Source of the DNA: Burkholderiaceae bacterium
GTDB lineage: Bacteria > Pseudomonadota > Gammaproteobacteria > Burkholderiales > Burkholderiaceae_C
Direction of reading: 5' to 3'
Assembly: GCA_913776825.1 (NCBI GenBank)
Contig: CAJYPV010000026.1
Coordinates: 1-64,000, forward strand
DNA length: 64,000 nt
The position numbers were made by a program, and so were the translations under genes. This document shows positions 33,559 to 41,777 of this stretch, one piece after another (the first letter of the stretch is position 1; each line of letters begins with the position of its first letter). The notes beneath the pieces were generated by a model. That model worked only from the letters and a program-made list of their open reading frames with translations. It made no database searches and was not told where the DNA came from.

Positions 33559-35553
33559 ATGTCCTGGCCTGTCCGCGACGGCGCCGTGCTGCAGCGGGTG
33601 CGGTGGTCCGACCGCGCTCGCATCGGCTCGGGCGGCGTCGGGGCGAGCACCTCGGGTGGCGCCACGACGGACCCGCTTCGCGCGCGGCTCGGCCTGGAGC
33701 GCGCCCTCGCCGCGGTGTCGTGGTCGCCGACCTCGTTGGGGCCGTCCAGCCTGCTCTTCGTCCGACGGTTGAGCCTGGACCTGCGGCGTCCCACGCATCC
33801 GGTCGGCGACCCCGCGCGGGCCTTCGCGCAGCAGGTCTCGCAGGCCGTCAGCGCGCAGGCCGCGCAGGCGCAGCGGCCGTGGCGTCATCCGGAGGCGGCG
33901 TCCGCGCCGGCGGTCTGCTTCGAGGATGAATCGGAACTCGCGGCCTGCCTCTGGCGCGATCTCCTGCTGCGCGCGGTCGAGACCGGCTGGTGGTGGCCCG
34001 GCGTGCTGCGCAGCCGCACGCCAAGGCAGTGGCTGAGCGAGCAGGTCTTCAGCCAGGGCATGCGGCTGGTGCCCGCGCTCACGCGCTTGGCCTCGCAGGG
34101 CTGGGCACGTTCCGCCGTGGCGCAGATGGATGAGTCCGAGCGCTTGACCGCGCTGCGGGCATTGCAGGCGTCTCATGCGATGCCGGGGATGACGACGTCG
34201 GCGCATCCAGGGGCCATGTCATCGACGCGGACCATCGATGAGCTGGGCGAGCGCGCGGCGCTCGGCGCTGCCCCATCCGGGTCTCGCTCCGCTGAAGCAG
34301 CGCGACCGCTCGAGCTACGCCGCCTGCTTGAGGTCGTTCCGGAGTTGCAGCACTTCCACGGCGCGCCATCGGCAGGGCGGCTGTTGGCGAGCGCGTTGTC
34401 GGTCCAGCGTTCACCCAGCTGGGCGCGCTCTGCCGGGTTTCAACGAGCGCTGGCAGCGCTGGACGAGGCATCGAGCCCCGTCGGCAACGATCGGCCAAGC
34501 GAGGCCGCCGAGACCGACGTCTCCGCGCTTCGCAGCAATCGGCAGCATGTCGATCCGCATGGTGCGGTGCACGAGCCGCGTTGGGAAGCCACGATCGAGC
34601 CGTTCAGCGCGGGGCCCTCGACCTCCGATGAGCGCGTCGCGCCCCCAACGCTGCGGACATCTCCGACGAGCGCGGACCTTCCGCCCGCCGCCATGCCGGA
34701 CGGCGTCGACGAGTCGCCCGCTTCGAGCCGCGATGCCATCGCGCCGACCGCGCATGGGACCCACGCCCACGGCCCTCGGCGCTCGCCAGCTGAGCCCGTG
34801 CCGGGCGAAGGCCCCACGGTCCTCGACACCCGCTATGGCGGCCTGTTCTATCTGCTGAACGTGGCGCTGGCGCTCCGGCTCTACGGCGACTTCACCATGC
34901 CTCGGGCGCCAGGTCTGGCCTGGTCGCCGTGGAATCTGCTGGCCTGGACCGGGCAGGCCTGGTTCGGGCAGGACCTCATCGCCGATCCGCTGTGGCGCGG
35001 CTTGGCGGACCTCGCCGGTCGCCCGGTGTCGGAGCCGCCGATCCGAAGCTTTGAGACGGTGCCGGATTGGCGCCTCGGGCCGGGCGACCTCGCTGCATGG
35101 CCGGCCCAGTCCGCGCTGCGCGTTCACGCCACCCCCACGCGATTGCGCATCGGCCACGCCGAGGGTTTTGCGATCGCCGATGTGCGGCGGATCGATGGCA
35201 TGCCGCCGATGTCCCAGGCGCGCGCCGTGTGTGATGACCTGACGCCGTGCCGCGAGTCCGCGTTGCGACGCGGCGCCGTCGCGAGTGCGCGAGGCACGGC
35301 GGCGGCCCGTTGGCTGTCGCATTGGCGGGCGTACGTCGACGCCCGGCTCCGTGCGGCCTTGGGGCTGGCGCGAGACATCGATCCAGCGGCGCTGGTGGCG
35401 CGTCATCGAGCGCAGGTGCAAGTGAGTTTGTCCACGGTCGACGTCTGGCTGTCGTTGGCGGACTTGCCGTTGTCGGTCCGGATCGCTGGCCTCGATCGCG
35501 ATCCCGGCTGGATGCCCGCGCTGGGCCGCAGCGTGATGTTCCATTTCGAGTGA
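33559..35553 (+). CDS. eCIS-cluster protein of unknown function, 664 aa
   Basis: I do not recognise a named domain. The N-terminal 220 residues are helical and begin VLQRVRWSDRARIG; a Pro/Ser/Thr-rich linker spans about residues 220-415. A conserved-looking block then reads YGGLFYLLNVALALRLYGDFTMP, followed by PWNLLAWTGQAWFGQ, and the C-terminus has RIAGLDRDPGWMPALGRSVMFHFE. Similar blocks, from memory, accompany the AAA+ ATPase in several eCIS clusters, so a shared task in assembly or cargo loading is plausible. No signal peptide or membrane segment is convincing. GGAG precedes ATG 33559; the ATPase gene follows after seven bases. Confidence 0.72.
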   Translation: MSWPVRDGAVLQRVRWSDRARIGSGGVGASTSGGATTDPLRARLGLERALAAVSWSPTSLGPSSLLFVRRLSLDLRRPTHPVGDPARAFAQQVSQAVSAQAAQAQRPWRHPEAASAPAVCFEDESELAACLWRDLLLRAVETGWWWPGVLRSRTPRQWLSEQVFSQGMRLVPALTRLASQGWARSAVAQMDESERLTALRALQASHAMPGMTTSAHPGAMSSTRTIDELGERAALGAAPSGSRSAEAARPLELRRLLEVVPELQHFHGAPSAGRLLASALSVQRSPSWARSAGFQRALAALDEASSPVGNDRPSEAAETDVSALRSNRQHVDPHGAVHEPRWEATIEPFSAGPSTSDERVAPPTLRTSPTSADLPPAAMPDGVDESPASSRDAIAPTAHGTHAHGPRRSPAEPVPGEGPTVLDTRYGGLFYLLNVALALRLYGDFTMPRAPGLAWSPWNLLAWTGQAWFGQDLIADPLWRGLADLAGRPVSEPPIRSFETVPDWRLGPGDLAAWPAQSALRVHATPTRLRIGHAEGFAIADVRRIDGMPPMSQARAVCDDLTPCRESALRRGAVASARGTAAARWLSHWRAYVDARLRAALGLARDIDPAALVARHRAQVQVSLSTVDVWLSLADLPLSVRIAGLDRDPGWMPALGRSVMFHFE

Positions 35554-35560
35554 GGTCGCG

Positions 35561-37972
35561 ATGACGATGCCCGCTTCCCTGGCTGCCAGCGCCACGTCGC
35601 CCGCTCGGCCCGGATCGTCCGCCGACTTGCCCGGCGACTTGCCCATCGACGCGGAGGCGGCGCGCACCGCCACGGACGACGCCCACACCGCCGCCGCCCA
35701 GCATGTGCGGCTGATGCTGTTCGGCGTGATCGCGCGCCTGATCGGGCAGGTCATGGCGGGCGGCGAGTCGGCGGCCCTCGCCGCGCATCCGTTCCTGGTG
35801 GACTATCAATCGGAGATTCGCGCGCAGGTCGGGGCGGGGCCATCGCCCTGGCGGGCGTGGGCCGATCGGGTGCGGACGTGGGAGTCCGAGTGCGCCGCGC
35901 ATTTGCCGTTGAGGGCGCTGCGCGATGCGGGCTTGTCCGCGCTGGACCTGGAGCTGCTGCTCGTGGCGGGGCTGGTGGAAGAGGATCCCCGTTTCGCTCT
36001 GCTGTTCAGCGAGGGTGTGGACGCGTCGGCGGCGCCACGTCGGCCGACCGTCGGCCAACTGATGGCGTGGTGGCGGGAAGCGGACGATGGTCGCGATCGC
36101 GCCGAAGCGGTGCGACGCAGTCTGCTCGATCTGTTGCGGCTCGGGCTGCTGCAGGTGGTGAATCCGGAGCAGGCCCGACCGGACTGGGTGCTGACGGTGC
36201 CTCATCCGATCTGGGATGGCCTGCGAGGCGATCCGCCCACCGCGACATGGCTGCATTGGCGGCCCGTCGAGCGCTTGCGTCCGCTGGATCGCTTGATCAC
36301 CGATGGCGAGACGCTGGCCCGGGCTCGCGCCCTCGCCGTCATGATGGGCGCGTCGTTGGATGAGCGGTCCGACTCGTCCGTCGTTGATCGCTGCGGAGGG
36401 ATCGCTGGCGCGGATCGGTCGAATCCGAAAGCGGGCCCATCCATCGATGCGCAGGCGCATGCGCACGCGACCGGCGACGCCAGCGGCACCGTGCTGCTGG
36501 TGCGCGGACCGCGTCACAACGGTCGCAAGACCTTGCTCGGCGGCGTGGCGCGCGCGCTGGGTCGTTCGCTGCTGGTCGCCGAGGCCGAGGTGATGGCGGA
36601 TGAGGCGCGCTGGCGGCTCTTCGGTTTGCTGTCGGTGCTGCTGCATGCGCTGCCGGTGGTCGACATGGATCTGGCGCCGGGCGAAACGCGGGCGCTGGCG
36701 CCGATGCCGCTGGGCGCGGGGCTGCTGGGCGTGTCGACCGGACGTCATGGCGCCTGGACCTGTGCCGGTACCGGCGGGCAAGCGCCAGCGATGTTGACGC
36801 TGTCCCTGCCGATGCCCGATGCCGCGCAGCGCCTGCGGCATTGGCGCGAGGCGCTGCCGGAGCAGTCGTCGGACGCGCTGGTGGCGCTGGCGCAGTCCGC
36901 GCGCCTGACCAGCGGCCACGTGCGGCGCGTGGCGCAGACGGCGGCCACCCTCGCGCGCCTGGCACGTCGGGACCAGCCGGGTGTGGACGAGGTGCGCGAG
37001 GCCTGCCGCGGACTGCAATCGGCCCGTCTCGAAACCCTGGCGACGCGCCTGCCGGCACGGGGCGGCCTGCATGAGTTGGCAGTCGATGGCCCTACGCGGG
37101 ACGAGATCGAGGCGCTGGCCGCGCGTTGCCGTTTCCGGGAGCGGCTGGCGGCGCGGGTGACCGATGGCTCGCCGGGCCATGCGGGCGTGCGGGCCCTGCT
37201 GGCCGGCAACTCCGGCACCGGCAAGACGCTGGCGGCGCGGCTGTTGGCGGCCTCGCTGGGCAAGGACCTGTACCGCGTCGACCTGTCGGCGACGGTCAAC
37301 AAATACCTGGGCGAGACCGAGAAGAACCTGCATCAGGCGTTCTCCGCCGCCGAGGAACTGGACGTGGTGCTGCTGCTCGATGAAGGCGATGCATTGATGG
37401 CGGGGCGCACCGATGTGAGCTCGTCCAACGACCGTTATGCCAACCTCGAAACCAACTTCCTGCTGCAGCGCATCGAGACCTTCGACGGCATCCTGCTGAT
37501 CACCACCAATGCGGTGGACCGGATCGACAAGGCGTTCTCGCGCCGAATGGATGTGGTGGTGAACTTCCGACCGCCCGATGAATGGCGGCGTTACGACATC
37601 CTCAAGCTGCATCTCGCTGCCGGAGCCACCGCGCCAGGCGATGACGAGCGCGGCCGTGTCAGCGCGGCCGATGGGATGGATGACCGCGATCACGAGGGCA
37701 TCGGGGAGGACGCGTCGATCGCCGAGGACGACATCGACGACGACTGGCTGCAGCAGATGGCATGCCGGTGCACGCTGACCGGCGGTCAACTGCGCAATGT
37801 GGTCTCGCATGCGCGCCTGCTCGCCTTGCAGCGCGGCACCGGCCTGCGCACCGAGCACCTGTTCTCGGCCTTGCAGCGTGAGTATCGAAAGACGGGGGCG
37901 ACCTGTCCGCTGCGGCCGGTGGAGCCGCGTGTGGCGGCGGCGCGCAGCATCGATCCCCCCATCCGGGCGTGA
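35561..37972 (+). CDS. eCIS AAA+ ATPase (Pvc15-like)
   Basis: This 803-aa protein has one well-formed AAA+ module in its C-terminal half: Walker A GNSGTGKT (residues 549-556), VNKYLGETEKNL, Walker B VVLLLDEGD (about 602-610), sensor-1 ILLITTNAVDRID and the arginine-finger area FSRRMDVVVNF. The N-terminal 500 residues are a helical region with a decayed first ATPase-like module (VLLVRGPRHNGRKTLLGGVA, near residue 310). In PVC/Afp the ATPase is needed for correct particle length or cargo loading and is not in the mature particle. The adjoining effector gene begins four bases after its stop. Confidence 0.93.
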   Translation: MTMPASLAASATSPARPGSSADLPGDLPIDAEAARTATDDAHTAAAQHVRLMLFGVIARLIGQVMAGGESAALAAHPFLVDYQSEIRAQVGAGPSPWRAWADRVRTWESECAAHLPLRALRDAGLSALDLELLLVAGLVEEDPRFALLFSEGVDASAAPRRPTVGQLMAWWREADDGRDRAEAVRRSLLDLLRLGLLQVVNPEQARPDWVLTVPHPIWDGLRGDPPTATWLHWRPVERLRPLDRLITDGETLARARALAVMMGASLDERSDSSVVDRCGGIAGADRSNPKAGPSIDAQAHAHATGDASGTVLLVRGPRHNGRKTLLGGVARALGRSLLVAEAEVMADEARWRLFGLLSVLLHALPVVDMDLAPGETRALAPMPLGAGLLGVSTGRHGAWTCAGTGGQAPAMLTLSLPMPDAAQRLRHWREALPEQSSDALVALAQSARLTSGHVRRVAQTAATLARLARRDQPGVDEVREACRGLQSARLETLATRLPARGGLHELAVDGPTRDEIEALAARCRFRERLAARVTDGSPGHAGVRALLAGNSGTGKTLAARLLAASLGKDLYRVDLSATVNKYLGETEKNLHQAFSAAEELDVVLLLDEGDALMAGRTDVSSSNDRYANLETNFLLQRIETFDGILLITTNAVDRIDKAFSRRMDVVVNFRPPDEWRRYDILKLHLAAGATAPGDDERGRVSAADGMDDRDHEGIGEDASIAEDDIDDDWLQQMACRCTLTGGQLRNVVSHARLLALQRGTGLRTEHLFSALQREYRKTGATCPLRPVEPRVAAARSIDPPIRA

Positions 37973-37975
37973 GCC

Positions 37976-40900
37976 ATGGCCGTTGCACACGCCACCGCCC
38001 TGCGAGCCTCTGCTCAGGCGAAGTCGCAGCAGAGCGCCTCGCGCGCGGCGAATGTGCGGCGGCCGCCGGTTTCGCCCGCGCAATCGGCCGCCGCGCGAGG
38101 CAGCAGCTTGCTGCTCCCCTCGCGGCTGCAGGCGGCGATGCAGGTCTCATCGCCCGCGGATCCGGCGGAGCGGGAGGCCGTGGCGGTGGCGAGCCAGATC
38201 GTTCGCATGCCTGCTCCGCCCCTGTCGGCCGCTCGGCCCGTCGCCGTCGGGGCCGCGGTTGGCGCGACGGCGGGTGGGGCGATGGCGGCGCGGTCGCCTT
38301 CGCTCACGCCAGCGTGGACTGGCGTGAGCCTGCGCGGTGCGTCGACGTTGTTGTCGCCGTCGTTGGTGTCACGGGATGGGCGCGGCGGCGGCGGTGGTGC
38401 CGTGCCGGCCGAGGTGGCGGCGGAGATTCGCGCCAGCGCCGGGGGTGGACAGCCGCTGCCCGCGTCGGTGCGGGCCGACATGGAGCCGCGCTTTCGCGCC
38501 GACTTCAGTCCCGTCCGACTGCACACCGATGGCCGCGCGGCAGCGCTGGCGGCGCAACTGGGCGCACGCGCCTTCACCGTGGGACGGGACATCCACTTCG
38601 CGCGCGGCGCCTATCAGCCCGAGAGTCCGGCGGGCCGCGAGCTGATCGCGCATGAGCTGACCCACACCCTGCAGCAACGCGCCACGACGCAGGCGGGACC
38701 GGTGCATCGTCAGGTGGAGGCCGAGGCGACGGAGGCGGCCGTGCCCAGCGTCTCCACGGGCGAGCCGGAGCGGGTGCATCGGCTCGGGTGGGACACCGCG
38801 CTCAACTACTTCGCGGACAAGGCCAACCTGCTGCCCGGCTTCCGCATGCTGACCATCGTGCTGGGTCGCAACCCGATCAACAACAGCGCGGTGGACGCGT
38901 CGCCGGGCAATGTGTTTCGGGCGATCGTGGAATTCATTCCGGGTGCCAGCCTGGTGACCGAAGCGATCAGCAACGCCGGCATCTTCGACCAGATCGCCAA
39001 TTGGGCTTACGGCCAGCTGAAGGGCGTGATGTCGGCGCTGGGCTCTCTGGGATCGGCGGTGCTGGGCTATGTGAAGTCCTTGGGTGCGGCCGACTTGTTG
39101 AGCCCGGGCGCGGCGATCGATCGCGGGCTGCATCTCATCACCGATCCGATCCAGCAGATCAAGAGCGTCGTGGCCGGCTTCATCGGCGCGATCCTCGACT
39201 TCATCAAGGAAGCGATCCTGCGGCCGCTCGGCAAGCTGGCCGAAGGCACGCCGAGCTACGACCTGCTGAAGGGCGTGATGGGCGAGGACCCGGTGACCGG
39301 GGAGAAGGTGGCCGATTCCGCGGACCTGATGGTCGGCGGCTTCATGAAGCTGATCGGGCAGGAGCAGATCTACGCCAACATCAAGAAGTCGGGCGCGCTG
39401 GGTCAATGCTGGACCTGGTTTCAGGGCGCGATGGGCGAGCTCAAGGGCTTCGTCGCGGAGATTCCCGCGCTGTTCCTGGCGGGGCTGAAGTCGCTGGAGC
39501 TGGCCGACCTCATCCTGGTGCCGCGCGCCTTTGCCAAGCTGGCGAAGGTCTTCGGCAATTTCCTGGGCCGCTTCATCAGCTGGGCCGGGCAGGCGATGTG
39601 GAACCTGCTGGAGATCATCTTCAAGGTGGTCAATCCCGGCGCGCTGGAGTACGTGAAGAAGACCGGCGCCGCGCTCAAGAGCATCCTGCAGAACCCGATG
39701 CCGTTCGTCGGCAATCTGATCGCAGCGGGCAAGGGCGGCTTCCAGGCGTTCTCGGGCAACTTCCTCACCCATCTGAAGAAGGGCCTGATCGACTGGCTGA
39801 CCGGCTCGCTGGATGGCGTCTACATCCCCAAGGCGCTGAGCCTGGGCGAGGTGGTGAAGTTCGTGTTCTCGGTGCTGGGCCTGACCTGGCAGCGCTTCCG
39901 GGTGAAGCTGGTGAAGGAGTTCGGCGAGACCACGGCGGTGGCGATGGAGAAGGGCTTCGACATCGTGATGACGCTGGTCACCGACGGCCCCGCGGCGGCC
40001 TGGGAAAAGATCAAGTCCGAGCTGGAAGGTCTGAAGGATCAGGTGATCGAGGGCATCAAGGGTCTGGTCATCGAGGCGGTGGTGACCAAGGGGATTCCGA
40101 AGCTGGTGGCGATGTTCATTCCCGGCGCGGGCTTCATCGGCGCGATCGTGTCGATCTACGACACGGTGATGGTGGTGGTGAACCAGGTCGCCAAGATCAT
40201 CGCGGTGGTGAAGTCGTTCGTGGACTCGATCGTCAACATCGCCAGCGGCAACATCGCCGGCGCGATCGCGAAGGTGGAATCGGTGCTGGCCTCGGGCCTG
40301 TCGCTGGCGATCAACTTCTTCGCCGCCTTTGCAGGGCTGGGCAAGGTGGCGCAGAAGATCAACGGCGTGATCCAGAAGATCCGCGCGCCGGTGGACAAGG
40401 CCATGGACAGCCTGCTGGGCTGGATCAAGAAGATGGCCAAGCGCTTCATCGACAAGCTCGCCGGCAAGGATGCGCCGCCGGAGGAGAAGCAGAAGCGGGT
40501 GGAGAAGGCCGCCGAGGCCGCACTGAAGGCGGTCAACAAATTTGCGGGCAAGGTGGTCGGCGATGCGGTGCTCAAGCCGATCCTGCTGGGCATCAAGGTC
40601 ATCCACCGCGTCACCACGCTGGAGCCGGTGAAGGATGGGGAGTATTGGGCCGTCCGGGCGGAAATCAATCCGGTCAAGATCCTCAAGACCAGAGCGAGGG
40701 CTGGCAAGAACACCGCCGAGATGGAAGTGGGTTATGAACCGGATTGGCCGCTCGACGAGTTCCGCTCCAAGGCCAATGCGATCAAGCGCGCGGCGGAGGG
40801 CAAGACCGCGAACCAGGCCGCGACGCTGGGCTTTGTGGCGGGCAGCACGACCAAGCAGCAATCGACCAAGCCGCTGCGGCAGGGTGGGCAGGAGGCGTTC

Positions 40901-41275
40901 CGTTCCGAGATCCACGCGTTCATCGACCAGATTCCCGTCAAGAAGGATCAAGGCGCTGCCCGGACGCTGATGACGCAATTGCAGGCGGATCACCAGCAGG
41001 AGTTGCAGATGGGCGGTACGGATACGGCGGCGAACATGGCCATGATCGAGAGCCGGATGAATTCCCAGATGGGGGCGATGTGGCGAGGCCAATTGAAGGA
41101 GCTGGAGCCGAACACCAAGATCACGAAGGTGAAGATCGAGACCAAGACCGGAACGGCCAAGAGCCAGAAGCATCGGCCGAGCGGCGCTGCAGCGACCTTG
41201 CAGGCCCTGCTGCTCTCGCATGCCAAGACGCTCAACACCAAGCCTGCGGTGATTCGCCGCTGGTTCAAACTCTGA
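37976..41275 (+). CDS. eCIS effector: DUF4157 core, membrane-active helical region, C-terminal HNH-like domain
   Basis: This 1099-aa protein carries the DUF4157 eCIS marker at about residues 155-235: FRADFSPVRLHTDGRAAALA, GRDIHFARGAYQPES, and the zinc-site-like HELTH (H226-H230). Before it lies a disordered Ala/Ser stretch. Residues about 270-880 are long amphipathic and hydrophobic helices (GFIGAILDFIKEAILRPLGKL, GFIGAIVSIYDTVMVVVNQV), typical of pore/translocation parts of eCIS effectors or a tape measure. The C-terminus contains DHQQELQMGGTDTAANMAMI followed by N1029, an HNH-nuclease-like pattern (H1006, N1020, N1029). No separate tape-measure gene was seen, so it might serve both functions. 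Nuclease activity is inferred from the pattern only. Confidence 0.85.
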   Translation: MAVAHATALRASAQAKSQQSASRAANVRRPPVSPAQSAAARGSSLLLPSRLQAAMQVSSPADPAEREAVAVASQIVRMPAPPLSAARPVAVGAAVGATAGGAMAARSPSLTPAWTGVSLRGASTLLSPSLVSRDGRGGGGGAVPAEVAAEIRASAGGGQPLPASVRADMEPRFRADFSPVRLHTDGRAAALAAQLGARAFTVGRDIHFARGAYQPESPAGRELIAHELTHTLQQRATTQAGPVHRQVEAEATEAAVPSVSTGEPERVHRLGWDTALNYFADKANLLPGFRMLTIVLGRNPINNSAVDASPGNVFRAIVEFIPGASLVTEAISNAGIFDQIANWAYGQLKGVMSALGSLGSAVLGYVKSLGAADLLSPGAAIDRGLHLITDPIQQIKSVVAGFIGAILDFIKEAILRPLGKLAEGTPSYDLLKGVMGEDPVTGEKVADSADLMVGGFMKLIGQEQIYANIKKSGALGQCWTWFQGAMGELKGFVAEIPALFLAGLKSLELADLILVPRAFAKLAKVFGNFLGRFISWAGQAMWNLLEIIFKVVNPGALEYVKKTGAALKSILQNPMPFVGNLIAAGKGGFQAFSGNFLTHLKKGLIDWLTGSLDGVYIPKALSLGEVVKFVFSVLGLTWQRFRVKLVKEFGETTAVAMEKGFDIVMTLVTDGPAAAWEKIKSELEGLKDQVIEGIKGLVIEAVVTKGIPKLVAMFIPGAGFIGAIVSIYDTVMVVVNQVAKIIAVVKSFVDSIVNIASGNIAGAIAKVESVLASGLSLAINFFAAFAGLGKVAQKINGVIQKIRAPVDKAMDSLLGWIKKMAKRFIDKLAGKDAPPEEKQKRVEKAAEAALKAVNKFAGKVVGDAVLKPILLGIKVIHRVTTLEPVKDGEYWAVRAEINPVKILKTRARAGKNTAEMEVGYEPDWPLDEFRSKANAIKRAAEGKTANQAATLGFVAGSTTKQQSTKPLRQGGQEAFRSEIHAFIDQIPVKKDQGAARTLMTQLQADHQQELQMGGTDTAANMAMIESRMNSQMGAMWRGQLKELEPNTKITKVKIETKTGTAKSQKHRPSGAAATLQALLLSHAKTLNTKPAVIRRWFKL

Positions 41276-41285
41276 AGGACTCCCC

Positions 41286-41765
41286 ATGACCGACGACGAT
41301 CTCGACCACTGGATCGAGCAAGCCCGCGATTCCGTACGACAGCGCATGGCGCAGGCGCAGACACAGTTCGGCATCGGCGCAGGCGGGCGCTATGAACTGG
41401 ACCTGCCCAGCGCGACGATCCGGTTCTTCGACGCGGACGACCATCCCCGCGCCACGGCGCGGATTCAAGTGGCCGGCAGTTGGTCGCCCTCGGGCAAATC
41501 GTGGATGTGGGGCTGGGCGAACGAGTCCTTGCCCGCCGCCGTCACCGAGGCGCTTGCCGCCGTGCGCGAGCGCGGCGAGCGCGACGGCCTCGACAGCCTC
41601 ACCGCCGCCGTGGTCGCGAGCGAGGAGGCCGACGCCTGGACACTGGCCTCGCTCGCCGCGGACATCTGTCAGGCGGCCTGCGTCTACCGTGCGGCGGGCC
41701 CGAAGAGCCAGTTGTTCCTGCTGCTCTTCGACCTGCGCTCGGCCTCCGCCTCGGACAACACCTGA
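41286..41765 (+). CDS. DUF6882-like protein, probable immunity protein
   Basis: This 159-aa acidic, cytoplasmic-looking protein follows the effector by 10 bases with an AAGGA ribosome site. It resembles the DUF6882 family: IQVAGSWSPSGKSWMWGWAN is the family's characteristic block, and the C-terminal helix-strand end ACVYRAAGPKSQLFLLLFDLR fits. Proteins of this family are often found next to toxins, and its position directly after the HNH-like effector makes immunity the best guess. No catalytic motif is seen. Confidence 0.78.
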   Translation: MTDDDLDHWIEQARDSVRQRMAQAQTQFGIGAGGRYELDLPSATIRFFDADDHPRATARIQVAGSWSPSGKSWMWGWANESLPAAVTEALAAVRERGERDGLDSLTAAVVASEEADAWTLASLAADICQAACVYRAAGPKSQLFLLLFDLRSASASDNT

Positions 41766-41777
41766 AGGCTGGCCACC

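Noticed and set aside
30601..34206. 1201-codon open frame on the minus strand
   Set aside because: It is Arg/His/Gly/Gln-rich and lies opposite the VWA, TIG and 664-aa genes, which have clear domains; it is a GC-bias shadow.
34976..38083. 1035-codon open frame on the minus strand
   Set aside because: It lies opposite the AAA+ ATPase and shows only biased composition (HRQ-rich), with no domain.
7210..41275. Type VI secretion system
   Set aside because: VgrG-like and gp25-like genes alone fit, but TssJ/L/M, TssB/C-type sheaths and ClpV are absent, while DUF4157, DUF4255 and a Pvc15-like ATPase are present.
7210..41275. Prophage or tailed-phage remnant
   Set aside because: No capsid, portal, terminase, integrase, holin or lysin gene; the composition matches the host and the cluster ends with an effector and immunity-like gene.
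38369..41374. 1001-codon open frame on the minus strand
   Set aside because: It is the antisense of the DUF4157 effector; its Leu/His/Arg repetition mirrors the helical coding of the true gene.
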